From contig VXPE01000112.1 of the NCBI GenBank assembly GCA_009839745.1, positions 1 to 64,000 on the forward strand: a stretch of DNA of 64,000 nt, written 5' to 3'. The DNA is from Candidatus Poribacteria bacterium. Its GTDB lineage: Bacteria; Poribacteria; WGA-4E; WGA-3G. Positions 15,839 to 24,010 of this stretch are shown one piece after another. The notes under the pieces were generated by a model, which was given only the letters and a program-made list of their open reading frames with translations, was not told where the DNA came from and did no database searches. The position numbers were made by a program, and so were the translations under genes. The first letter of the stretch is position 1; the number at the start of each line of letters is the position of its first letter.

Positions 15839-16519
15839 TTAGTAGGTATTGTTATCCCAAAAGACTTTGAAGGTTCGGAGGAGGATTTTAAAATCGTTCC
15901 AGAAAGATAGATTCTCAATGTATTCCAAATCAACAGGGATGCCATCTCGGATCGCTCCTTGTCGATGTGGACTCAGCTGCCAGAGACCTGTCATCCCGGG
16001 ACGGACGAGGTGGCGCTGATTTTCCCAAAGTTCATAATGTTCGGCAAGAAAGGGCATTTCTGGACGCGGACCCACGAGGCTCATTTCGCCCTTTAGCACA
16101 TTGAACAGTTGGGGTAACTCATCCAAACTCGTTTTACGGAGCCATCTGCCGACCGGTGTAATGCGTTTGTCATCAATCGCGCCAGGTTTTTCGGAATAGG
16201 AGGGCGTATCCACATGGAGGCTCCGAAACTTGTGGATAACAAACTGTTCGTTTTTTAGACCAACCCGCTTGTGTGAGAAAAAGACGGTACCGCGTGAGGT
16301 GAGTTTAATGAGAATGGCAATCAGTGCCATGAGAGGGGCGAAGATAATGATAAGGAAAAATGCGGCAATAGCGTCAAACAAATGTTTGCCACGCGTTGCA
16401 TAGAAAGAGGAGAGTCGTTCCACAAGAGTCCCTGTTTTTGATATTTTTGGCGAAGCATGCAAGCCGGTTTCGCTTGCATCTTTTCCTATCTGGTCTATGT
16501 TTCTTGATAGGAATGGCAT
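15839..16519 (-). CDS. Initiating sugar transferase (polyprenyl-phosphate phosphoglycosyltransferase)
   Basis: This 226-residue protein has a hydrophobic N-terminal re-entrant helix (about 45-70, FDAIAAFFLIIIFAPLMALIA) and the bacterial sugar transferase core: KRVGLKNEQFVIHKFRSL, DELPQLFNVLKGEMSLVGPRPE and RPGMTGLWQ. These match the small monotopic phosphoglycosyltransferases (WcaJ/PglC type) that load the first sugar-1-phosphate onto undecaprenyl phosphate. It probably starts the repeat unit of the polysaccharide built by the surrounding cluster. It lies 2 bases downstream of a glycosyltransferase gene and 4 bases upstream of the DUF983 gene. Confidence 0.93.
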   Translation of the reverse strand: MPFLSRNIDQIGKDASETGLHASPKISKTGTLVERLSSFYATRGKHLFDAIAAFFLIIIFAPLMALIAILIKLTSRGTVFFSHKRVGLKNEQFVIHKFRSLHVDTPSYSEKPGAIDDKRITPVGRWLRKTSLDELPQLFNVLKGEMSLVGPRPEMPFLAEHYELWENQRHLVRPGMTGLWQLSPHRQGAIRDGIPVDLEYIENLSFWNDFKILLRTFKVFWDNNTY

Positions 16520-16521
16520 GA

Positions 16522-17640
16522 TTAAGTCCTCTGGAGCTTTTCAAAAACATCAAGATATTGCTGCGCTATGTTTTCCCAATTAAATCGTTTTCGGATCTGT
16601 TCCGGTGCGCGCCGTCGGAAACCTTCAACCTGTTCGGGATTTTGTTCCAACATCTGAAATTTTTCTGTGAGCGACGCGACGTTTTTGTCAAAAAGCACCC
16701 CATAATGCCCACCTTCCAGCACTTCATCGTTGAAAGGCGTATTCAGTGCAAGAATGCAGTTGGAAAACCCCAAGGCCTTTAGAATAGAAGGATTAATACC
16801 TCCGAACTGGTGTCCATGGACGTAGGCAAAGCAGTGATGGTGAAGCTCTTTAATATGCTCAGAATCGTCAATATGTCCAAGAAACTTGACGTTCTCGTTC
16901 GCAATACCTTTTAACTTCGAGAGAAATTCGTTTTCGAGTTTGTTGCCTTTGTAATCAGCGCCCCCGGCTATCGCGAGTTGTTTTCCGCTCTTTGAAGCAA
17001 CGAACGCCTCTAAAATGAGGTCGGCATTGTTATCCGGGACGAGTCGACTGGCAATAAGATAATAATTCCGGGGTTCAAGTCCATAGGTCTCCAGAATTTC
17101 TGGACGTTCCGAGGGCTCAATATTCGCGCCATAAGCGATATAAGTGGTTTCTGCCCCTAACTCCTCAAGATAGAGACGCTTCATTTCAGAGGCATCCGTA
17201 ATAACAATTGGAAACGCTGCCGTCGCCATCTTTGCCGCCCACTTGAAGTAAAGGGCACCAAGCCCTTTCCATTTTGGACGGAGCCATTCCATTCCATCAA
17301 CGTTGATAACAGCGGTTTTGCCTGCGATACGGAAGAACCATCCGAAGGGACCATTGCCGGCATTCCATGTCAAAATGACATCAGATGCGGTAACCGAAGC
17401 GTGCACGGTTGCGAGAAAACTGTGGCTCAGGGTACTGAACATCTTATGCTCTATGCTTGGCAAATAAACGAGCTTGATGCCCTGCCATTCCGCAGGTCTC
17501 TCCTTGAAAAGTGCCTTCCGACAGTAGACGATAACTTCATGACCGGCTTCTACCCAGCGGGGGGCGAGTTCACCCATAATAGTTTCCAGTCCACTGTAGG
17601 TAGCGGGGAGCCCGCGTATGCCCAACACCCGAATCCTCAT
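16522..17640 (-). CDS. Glycosyltransferase, GT4/DUF1972 type
   Basis: This 372-residue GT-B enzyme begins MRIRVLGIRGLPATYSGLETIMGEL, typical of DUF1972-type family 4 glycosyltransferases such as rhamnosyl and galactosyl transferases of exopolysaccharide clusters. The nucleotide-sugar half contains ASRLVPDNNADLILEAF and the GHQFGGINPSILKALG motif, where the usual EGFG is replaced by a HQFGGINPS form found in this subfamily. It should extend the lipid-linked sugar made by the neighbouring transferase. It has its own promoter upstream with a palindrome overlapping it. Confidence 0.9.
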   Translation of the reverse strand: MRIRVLGIRGLPATYSGLETIMGELAPRWVEAGHEVIVYCRKALFKERPAEWQGIKLVYLPSIEHKMFSTLSHSFLATVHASVTASDVILTWNAGNGPFGWFFRIAGKTAVINVDGMEWLRPKWKGLGALYFKWAAKMATAAFPIVITDASEMKRLYLEELGAETTYIAYGANIEPSERPEILETYGLEPRNYYLIASRLVPDNNADLILEAFVASKSGKQLAIAGGADYKGNKLENEFLSKLKGIANENVKFLGHIDDSEHIKELHHHCFAYVHGHQFGGINPSILKALGFSNCILALNTPFNDEVLEGGHYGVLFDKNVASLTEKFQMLEQNPEQVEGFRRRAPEQIRKRFNWENIAQQYLDVFEKLQRT

Positions 17641-17659
17641 TTTCTAATTTCCCTTATAT

Positions 17660-17689
17660 ATTATACCCATTTTGGACGCGAAAGTCCAA
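17660..17689 (-). promoter_or_regulatory. Promoter with overlapping palindrome for the glycosyltransferase/PGT transcript
   Basis: On the minus strand TTGGAC (17689-17684), an 18-base spacer and TATAAT (17665-17660). The -35 region and spacer form the perfect inverted repeat TTGGAC-6-GTCCAA (17672-17689), a plausible repressor site. AAGGGAAATTAGAAA precedes the ATG at 17640. Confidence 0.65.
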
Positions 17690-17776
17690 TTTGTTTTCAC
17701 GATCGGAAGTTTACAGGCAAAGCTTGTATCCTTTGATGATTGGAACGGGACAAATCTTCATTTTTTTCTTTTTTTA

Positions 17777-19513
17777 TTAGGGAAATCGGTAGAGGAATTT
17801 GGCTTCAATTTCATTTGCATTTTCGTGCACATCTCTACGATTTCCCAAGTTCCGTCTCCACACGCGTGCCCACTCTGCATAGAGTGAGTAATGTCCGATA
17901 ACGACCCAGTTAGCCCCAACTGAAAAACGATGCTCACTCTCTGTGACACCAGATAACGGGGTCCACACATCGTCTTTTGGGGCATCCGCCGGATGTTGCT
18001 TGTCAATATTACCGGATCCGTGGCGTTCTAATTCATAGCCGAAAGTCGTTTCAAGCCTATCTGTCCATCGGCGACGCAGTTCTACCCATAGATTGTCTGC
18101 ATCAGAACCGATCTGATGTCCGATGGGTGTGGTGAAGTGTTTGTAGACATTCGCAGGGTTTACGTGCGTATATGCGTATTGGTTTATAAAGGCGTATTCG
18201 GCATGGAAGTCAGTATCTGCGATGCCAAAAGGGTCCGTTAGATATATCCCACCGAGGATACCAAACTTTGTATCCCAATGCTTAAAATTCGCTGCCGGGT
18301 TCCCATCATCAACCATGAGTTCGCCATAAATTTCAAAATCGTCCACAAGGCGAAACCGCATATCAACACTCATAAGGACGTTGTCCCCACTGCCGGGGAC
18401 GCGCCCATCTGCCCGTGAAATCGGTTGCTCGTTAATCAAGTAGATATTGACCGGGTTGAGATACCCGGGTTCAAAACGGTCGCCATAGACGACAACTTCA
18501 GAGAGACCGAAACCGAACCTATCCCAAAAGTATCCCTCAACTCTATGACCTGAAATATACTTATCATTGATCTCCGCTGACATATCTTCCAATATACCCG
18601 TGAACGCTGTGAAGGTGACCGGTTCGTAGGTGGCTTGGAGCTTAATCATGTCCATAGCGAGCGGATTTTTGGAGACTAAAAGACTGTCATGATAGCCAGG
18701 TCCCCACTGAAGTGTATCCTGTCCGAGCTGCAGCTCGAGCCACGGCAAATCAAACTTCAGATAGGCGTTAATTGCAGTCCGATTCTTGAGTCCACCCTCC
18801 AACTGCCTGATTTTCGTCTCATCAGGAAAGAAATCATCAAAAAATTCACCGTAGACGAACCTATGCGCTATATCGGTCGTAAAGGCGAACGTTTCCCCCA
18901 CCTGTCCATAGAGATGTGGATAGAAGGTGGTAACATGCATGTTTCCTTCGTCCGGGTTGGGTGCCCCAGTCCCTACCGACAGATTATCGACAAGATAAGC
19001 GATAACACGTTGTGAGGCTCTCATGTCGAAAGAGAAACGGTAGTTTTTGCCCGTCATTGTCATTAGGTGCAATCGTCGGTTTCCAGACGGGTTTTCGGTT
19101 TCGGAATCGGGGTGTTTTTGCTTGCGTGTTTTTTCCCCTCCTGCATTTTCTATAACCTGTTTCGGATGAATCGGGGTTACAACCCCCTCCGATGCCTCGC
19201 GATAAAAGGTCAATAGCGTGTTTAGTCGATCTTGGTCAATGGTACTCAATGCGATTTCGCCATTTTTTTGTTTCCGATCCGCTTCTAACAGATAAGACAC
19301 AACCTGTTTGCGGGTGAGCGGTAACGAACCGCGCCGTATGCCGGGCAAAGCCCGTTTATTAAGTAAACGATGCACAAAGCGATAGGTTTCACGATTAAAG
19401 TCTGACAAGTCCGGATTGAGCGGCACATTAATAAGTGAGGCAGCCTCTACCATCGGGGAAACTATGAGTAATATTGCAAGGCAAACAATTGGTAAATTAC
19501 GTAAAATTATCAT
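17777..19513 (-). CDS. Capsule assembly Wzi-like outer-membrane protein
   Basis: This 578-residue protein has a signal peptide (about 1-24, ending VEA), a helical N-terminal region and a long series of amphipathic beta strands ending in an aromatic residue region (EIEAKFLYRFP). LQLGQDTLQWGPGYHDSLL and similar stretches are typical of Wzi-type barrels, which bind capsule at the cell surface. Here it would hold the sulfated polysaccharide made by this locus on the outer membrane. It lies 24 bases downstream of the sulfatase gene on the same strand. Confidence 0.8.
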   Translation of the reverse strand: MIILRNLPIVCLAILLIVSPMVEAASLINVPLNPDLSDFNRETYRFVHRLLNKRALPGIRRGSLPLTRKQVVSYLLEADRKQKNGEIALSTIDQDRLNTLLTFYREASEGVVTPIHPKQVIENAGGEKTRKQKHPDSETENPSGNRRLHLMTMTGKNYRFSFDMRASQRVIAYLVDNLSVGTGAPNPDEGNMHVTTFYPHLYGQVGETFAFTTDIAHRFVYGEFFDDFFPDETKIRQLEGGLKNRTAINAYLKFDLPWLELQLGQDTLQWGPGYHDSLLVSKNPLAMDMIKLQATYEPVTFTAFTGILEDMSAEINDKYISGHRVEGYFWDRFGFGLSEVVVYGDRFEPGYLNPVNIYLINEQPISRADGRVPGSGDNVLMSVDMRFRLVDDFEIYGELMVDDGNPAANFKHWDTKFGILGGIYLTDPFGIADTDFHAEYAFINQYAYTHVNPANVYKHFTTPIGHQIGSDADNLWVELRRRWTDRLETTFGYELERHGSGNIDKQHPADAPKDDVWTPLSGVTESEHRFSVGANWVVIGHYSLYAEWARVWRRNLGNRRDVHENANEIEAKFLYRFP

Positions 19514-19537
19514 ATTTTTCAGTAGTTAAGAATCCTG

Positions 19538-21154
19538 CTATCCGTTGGGTTTACCGAGGTGTGCGGCAACGCGAATTAAGTCGAGAATATTAACACGCCC
19601 GTCCCCATTGACATCAGCCTTCGGATGTCGCGGAGACACTGCCCCAAAATTGTTTGAGACCAAAACGAGGTCTTGAATATTGACCACACCATCGTTATTG
19701 ATATCCCACGGTAGCATTTGTGGAATAAGGGTTTGTAGTTGACTATCCGGCAAAGCCCCCTGCCAGCCGACGTGCAGCCGTTCACTGAGCTGTGCAGCGA
19801 GCTCTACGTTTTCTGGTAGTTCCGCGATATTGACGGTCTCATTCAGGTCAGCCCCGTAATCGTAAAGTTCTATCCCGCGCCTGCCTTTGTTTCCCCACTC
19901 GGTATATCGATATTGCTCCGTCCGAATAGACCGTCCCCTGATGCCTCCCCGTCTAAGTTGACTAAAGGCAGCTGTTTTCCATGGAAGCGTGGGCTGTCTA
20001 ACAACCGGCATGAAACTGGAACCTTCTAACCCTGAAGGTATTGGGAGTTGACATACATCACACAGCGTCGGATAGATGTCAACAAGTTCAGTCAGCGCAT
20101 CGGCTCGGTTCGGTTGTTGCCCTGGCACACTGATAATCAAGGGTGAACGGAGGGCAACCTCAAAAAGCGTGTTCTTGCGCCATGTCCCATGCTCCCCAAG
20201 ATGGAATCCATGGTCGCCTACAAAAACGATAACAGTATTTTCGGAAAGACGGAGGGCATCCAGCTGCTGAAGGACACGTCCCACTTGTGCATCCATGTAA
20301 CTGATGGAGGCGGCATACCCCAGAACCAACTCTGATGCCTTTGCCTCTGATATAGGTCCATCATCCGGAATATCCTGATATTCTCTGAGACCATCTAACC
20401 TATTATTTGCAACCGATGGAGCGTCAGTTGGGAGCGTGGAAGTCGTAGGAAGGATGAAATCCTCTTGGGCGTAGAGTTCATAGTATTTTCTCGGGGCATA
20501 GAAGGGCAAGTGTGGTTTCTCAAAACCAACAGCAAGAAAAAATTGGGTATGTTGAAGTTCCGCTAAAACACCCACTGCCTGTTCGGCGATTCTGCCATCT
20601 GGGAGATCGTTATCGTCAACGTCAAATGATTGCCAAGAGGGACTATATACTGGATCGAAAGGCACCCATGGTAACCACGGTGGCACCCATGACGGGACAC
20701 TCCACGAATAGGCATCATCTCGTGCTAAGGCGTTATGTTCAATCTTACCGATAGACTGTGTGTGATAGCCGGCTGCCTTAAAGTATTGTGGCAGCGTCAC
20801 AACATCAGGTAGTTTTTCTCGAAAATTTGCAGCATTGGAAAATACCTCTGTTGTTTCGGGTCTGAGTCCAGTCAGCACCGATGTCCGAGAAGGATGACAC
20901 AAAGGCGTTTGACAATAAGCACGGTTGAAAACCGTGCCTCGCTGAGCGAGTCGATCGATGTTAGGTGTGTGTATCTCTGGATAGCCGTAACATCCGAGCA
21001 GGGGTCGTAGATCGTCTACAATGATGAACAGGACATTGTATCGTCCTTGCGCCTTAATGTTTTGTTTCGGTAAGAGTCCAGTTGTGAAAGCGGCGGTACC
21101 TACTTTCAAAGCCGTTGAGAGGAAATCACGCCGAGTAAAAGGATAGTTTGTCAA
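19538..21154 (-). CDS. Tat-exported sulfatase with C-terminal dockerin
   Basis: This 538-residue protein has a twin-arginine signal (TRRDFLSTALKVG, about 7-20) and a type I sulfatase domain resembling iduronate-2-sulfatase. D47 and D48 in IIVDDLRP are metal ligands, and C86 in CHPSR is the residue converted to formylglycine. VFVGDHGFHLGEHG is the conserved metal-binding region. The C-terminus (about 480-535) holds two EF-hand-like dockerin repeats: DINNDGVVNIQDL and DVNGDGRVNILDL. It should hydrolyse sulfate esters on polysaccharides outside the cytoplasm and may attach to a cohesin partner. Its place inside a sulfotransferase-rich locus suggests trimming or turnover of the same polymer. Confidence 0.93.
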   Translation of the reverse strand: MTNYPFTRRDFLSTALKVGTAAFTTGLLPKQNIKAQGRYNVLFIIVDDLRPLLGCYGYPEIHTPNIDRLAQRGTVFNRAYCQTPLCHPSRTSVLTGLRPETTEVFSNAANFREKLPDVVTLPQYFKAAGYHTQSIGKIEHNALARDDAYSWSVPSWVPPWLPWVPFDPVYSPSWQSFDVDDNDLPDGRIAEQAVGVLAELQHTQFFLAVGFEKPHLPFYAPRKYYELYAQEDFILPTTSTLPTDAPSVANNRLDGLREYQDIPDDGPISEAKASELVLGYAASISYMDAQVGRVLQQLDALRLSENTVIVFVGDHGFHLGEHGTWRKNTLFEVALRSPLIISVPGQQPNRADALTELVDIYPTLCDVCQLPIPSGLEGSSFMPVVRQPTLPWKTAAFSQLRRGGIRGRSIRTEQYRYTEWGNKGRRGIELYDYGADLNETVNIAELPENVELAAQLSERLHVGWQGALPDSQLQTLIPQMLPWDINNDGVVNIQDLVLVSNNFGAVSPRHPKADVNGDGRVNILDLIRVAAHLGKPNG

Positions 21155-21207
21155 GGGGCACTCCAGTCCTCAATTGGTCGAATCTTTTTGCCTTATGTGA
21201 ATCATTC

Positions 21208-21741
21208 CTATGGAAATACTATAATTGCTTTTTGATCTCTCATAGATACTCTGAATAGCGCAAGGAGTTCCTGTTCACTCTTTTCAGGGAATTCAAAAGA
21301 TAGACGGAGATATTCAATGATGATCTCATCAAAGGCCCTGATGTACTGAAAGTAAAACATTTCAAGCGTTCCCGCTTTCAGTTTTTCAGCAAAGGCACCT
21401 TGCAGGTTCTCAAGTCCATCCAACAATGCAGCATTTTCAAGGTTCTCCTGGCGATATATCTCTGCCAAATCGACCCAAAGTTCCTTTCTAAAACCGAGTT
21501 CTTCTCTAAAGATGTCATCAGAAGCAGTGAATATAGTAGAAAAATCGCCTGTTTCTTCAGCTTTTTGTTGCACCGCTGCCCGTCTTCCACTGACTCCTTT
21601 CATTGCCGCTTGTGCTTTTTCTAAAGAGATTTGTGGAGGGACGGCATTTCCCACAACTGACTGTTTTATTATTCGTTCGCACCCGATAAGCAATACAGAT
21701 GCACAAAGTATTAACGCAATCAGGAGCGTCAGTAATCTCAT
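21208..21741 (-). CDS. Predicted lipoprotein, helical, 177 aa
   Basis: No family was recognised. The signal sequence ends in the lipobox LLIGC (Cys about 21), followed by a helical domain rich in Glu, Leu and Phe. AAMKGVSGRRAAVQQKAEE resembles other short poribacterial-type lipoproteins only in composition. AAGGAG precedes the ATG at 21741. The gene sits between the sulfatase and the sulfotransferase pair. A promoter and a long palindrome lie just upstream, so it may start its own transcript with the sulfatase and wzi. Confidence 0.65.
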   Translation of the reverse strand: MRLLTLLIALILCASVLLIGCERIIKQSVVGNAVPPQISLEKAQAAMKGVSGRRAAVQQKAEETGDFSTIFTASDDIFREELGFRKELWVDLAEIYRQENLENAALLDGLENLQGAFAEKLKAGTLEMFYFQYIRAFDEIIIEYLRLSFEFPEKSEQELLALFRVSMRDQKAIIVFP

Positions 21742-21786
21742 TCTAACTCCTTTTCAAGTAAACCGTGAACTGTTACGGTTAACTGA

Positions 21787-21811
21787 TTTTGACAGTCTAT
21801 TTCTGTCAAAA
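21787..21811. promoter_or_regulatory. Palindrome in the leader of the lipoprotein-sulfatase-wzi transcript
   Basis: TTTTGACAG, seven bases, CTGTCAAAA: a nine-pair perfect inverted repeat just downstream of the predicted start of transcription. It could be an operator or an RNA hairpin. A second weaker repeat (AACCGT/ACGGTT) lies between it and the gene. Confidence 0.5.
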
Positions 21812-21818
21812 AATTCGC

Positions 21819-22823
21819 CTAACTATTATACCTTAACTGTCTCATTATGTCATGGAAAACAGGCGCGATTTTCGCATGAACGTCAAAAGGCTTTCTGGCG
21901 GGTACTGGACGCAAGGTCTGCCGAGCATACTCGTAGAACGTGCTGTCTATTGGCAATTCACAGAAGTCGCATAACGCGGTAAGTGTTTTGTCTGGCTCTA
22001 ATGTCAAATCCTCGAAACGGACGAGATGGATACAATCAGGTGTTGCTTGCATGAGACGGATCCCCTCCTGCATGGTGACGATCCATTCTATGGCGGCTCT
22101 GTCGAGATGTCGCTCAAAATGTTTAATGTCATCGGTTTCCATTTCAGCGAAAACCGGATCTGTTTTAACGAGTTGCTCAATTAAGAGCCTCCACTTTCGG
22201 TCATCCACACCCCACCAATCGTGTTGCTCACTCTTGACCTGAACACCAAGTCGCTTTGACCAAGTTGCAATTGAATGGCACGTATCCCACCCATTGCGGA
22301 TGAGGAAGATGAAACGCGCATCAGGAAACAGCGCACGAACGAAATCTACCCTGAAAATAAGTTCCGGGTACTTATCAACAAGCCGCTTCGAGCGAGTTGC
22401 TGTCAAATAAGCACCGAACATCTGGGTAGCACGTTGACGCATTTCGTGTGTCGCATCTTCAGCCGTGAGTCGATATTTTGCCTCCGCTTGACTGTAGTTC
22501 CCAATAATATCTTCATGCGGATGGATGAGGTGCCACATCGCTTTTGGTTCATTGAGATAGCCGATTTCTCTGTGCATGGACAGCACAATACCGAGTATCG
22601 TTGTGCCACTGCGCCCGGTCCCCAAGATGAAGATCGGTTTTTCAACAGATTTATATCTGTTATTGTTCGTGGCAAACCTTTTCAAAAGAGAAAAGACGAG
22701 CGGATTTATCCAGCGCCCCTTTGTGGTTACAGGACGTCCCTCAAAGAACGCGTAACTCATGAGACGCGTTATTACTTTCGTCGGACGCGTTTTGATGTAA
22801 TTCGGATCTATTTGTGCAATCAT
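21819..22823 (-). CDS. Sulfotransferase family protein
   Basis: This 334-residue cytoplasmic enzyme has the PAPS 5'-phosphosulfate loop GTGRSGTT at 68-75 in PIFILGTGRSGTTILG and a 3'-phosphate region in RFIFLIRNGWDTCHS. VRFEDLTLEPDKTLTALCDF is the conserved C-terminal helix region. It should transfer sulfate from PAPS to a glycan hydroxyl. Its start overlaps the stop of another sulfotransferase gene by 4 bases, so the two are translated together. It is one of four such enzymes in the locus. Confidence 0.9.
   Translation of the reverse strand: MIAQIDPNYIKTRPTKVITRLMSYAFFEGRPVTTKGRWINPLVFSLLKRFATNNNRYKSVEKPIFILGTGRSGTTILGIVLSMHREIGYLNEPKAMWHLIHPHEDIIGNYSQAEAKYRLTAEDATHEMRQRATQMFGAYLTATRSKRLVDKYPELIFRVDFVRALFPDARFIFLIRNGWDTCHSIATWSKRLGVQVKSEQHDWWGVDDRKWRLLIEQLVKTDPVFAEMETDDIKHFERHLDRAAIEWIVTMQEGIRLMQATPDCIHLVRFEDLTLEPDKTLTALCDFCELPIDSTFYEYARQTLRPVPARKPFDVHAKIAPVFHDIMRQLRYNS
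21825..21853 (-). promoter_or_regulatory. Sigma-70-type promoter for the lipoprotein-sulfatase-wzi transcript
   Basis: On the minus strand ATGACA (21853-21848), a 17-base spacer and TATAAT (21830-21825), overlapping the end of the upstream sulfotransferase gene. Initiation near 21818 gives a leader of about 77 bases with the palindrome at 21787-21811. Confidence 0.55.
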
Positions 22824-23827
22824 ATTCGTCTTTTTAGCGTTTGACGGATATTTTTCATACGATCAAGGTTAAATAGGAATGCTCCACCTAATTTCACTGG
22901 AAACGCCAACAGGTGAAGTATCAAACTCGCGACATTAGGTTGTATTGAGACGGGACTATAGTTATGTTTCTTCATGAGGGCTGCATTTATCTTTTGGTTG
23001 AGGTAGATTTCAGCCGAACTGAGTTCCCCTCCAGTTGGGTCGCTGTGCCAACTGTGTGCCCGATGCGGATTGATACCGAGTTGCTCGGGCTGGTCCTCCG
23101 CCACGGAAGACCCGACTTGCGGGACTTGAAGCATAGCCTCCGTGTAAGTAATACCGACAAAATCACAGAGATGTTTAACGGTTGCTTTGGGGTGCGCGAG
23201 GAGTTCCTCAAAATAGATGGAGGTCACTCGTTCGTGTTGTAAAAACTGCTCAGCAGCGGTGACGGCAGTGCGCCAGATGTAACTAATGGTTATTGGATGA
23301 TAGTTCACCCAATCGCGGAACATTTCTTTCATTGGCAGATCGCTTCCACCGAGAAACCGGCGTTTCCACTTCCTTTTTTGAGATAATAGCACATCCCGCG
23401 GGTCACGGATCATATTGATAATCCGCGCGTTTGGGTACAGCTGAAGGATATCGGCAATATAAAAAACATTACGCGGTGTTTGGTCACAAGGGATCGTCCC
23501 ACCATTCGCAGCAGCAACATAGTAGAGAAAAGCTTCAAAGAGCGCGGCTTGCGTTTCAGGGTAAGGGGTTAGCCTCTCAAGAAACACCTGTGCTTCGCCT
23601 AAGAAACGGCGTGGATTTCCATGCGTGCGATATCCCTCTCGCTGAATACAATGTAACTGCGAAGTCAGTTCTTCTATCTCCTCCTTACGCGATGCTGATG
23701 AAAACGGGGGCGCACACAACTGACCAAAGAAGTGAAGCTCACCAAAAGTATAAACATTTGGATGCTTCCCTAAAATTCGTCCCATCATCGTTGTTCCGCT
23801 GCGACTATTCCCAACAACAAATACCAT
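22820..23827 (-). CDS. Sulfotransferase family protein
   Basis: This 335-residue enzyme begins MVFVVGNSRSGTTMMGRIL; the PAPS loop GNSRSGTT is at 6-13. The 3'-phosphate motif lies in ARIINMIRDPRDVLLS, and VTSIYFEELLAHPKATVKHLCDF is the C-terminal signature. I chose the ATG at 23827. A longer in-frame start at 23950 would add 41 residues encoded entirely by the upstream repeat element and would bury the PAPS loop, which is normally N-terminal. The ribosome-binding site GCAAGGA comes from that element. Confidence 0.9.
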   Translation of the reverse strand: MVFVVGNSRSGTTMMGRILGKHPNVYTFGELHFFGQLCAPPFSSASRKEEIEELTSQLHCIQREGYRTHGNPRRFLGEAQVFLERLTPYPETQAALFEAFLYYVAAANGGTIPCDQTPRNVFYIADILQLYPNARIINMIRDPRDVLLSQKRKWKRRFLGGSDLPMKEMFRDWVNYHPITISYIWRTAVTAAEQFLQHERVTSIYFEELLAHPKATVKHLCDFVGITYTEAMLQVPQVGSSVAEDQPEQLGINPHRAHSWHSDPTGGELSSAEIYLNQKINAALMKKHNYSPVSIQPNVASLILHLLAFPVKLGGAFLFNLDRMKNIRQTLKRRI

Positions 23828-23828
23828 A

Positions 23829-24010
23829 TTTTTAATTTTCCTTGCGGTTCGGTGAGGCAGGTTAAATACTTGACGCTCCTTCCCGTAGACCCGCCCGGCG
23901 CGATGCTTGGGCTCTACGCTCTTGTCAAATGAAATGGAGAACGAATACACGGAAAGGAAACCCTTGATCTATCAAACCTACCTGACTGAACGGTAAGGAA
24001 TCATTAAAAT
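23829..24010 (-). repeat. MITE-like element, type A, with about 35-base inverted ends
   Basis: The left end (plus strand 23829-23863) begins TTTTTAATTTTCCTTGCGG and continues TTCGGTGAGGCAGGTT. The right end (23973-24010), read in reverse complement, is ATTTTAATGATTCCTTACCG then TTCAGTCAGGTAGGTTTG. The right arm overlaps the last codons and TAG stop of the GH51-like gene. The left arm carries the ribosome-binding site of the sulfotransferase gene. The interior has a CCCGTAGACCCGCCCGGCG segment and TGAAATGGAGAACG, both shared with other copies. Confidence 0.8.
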
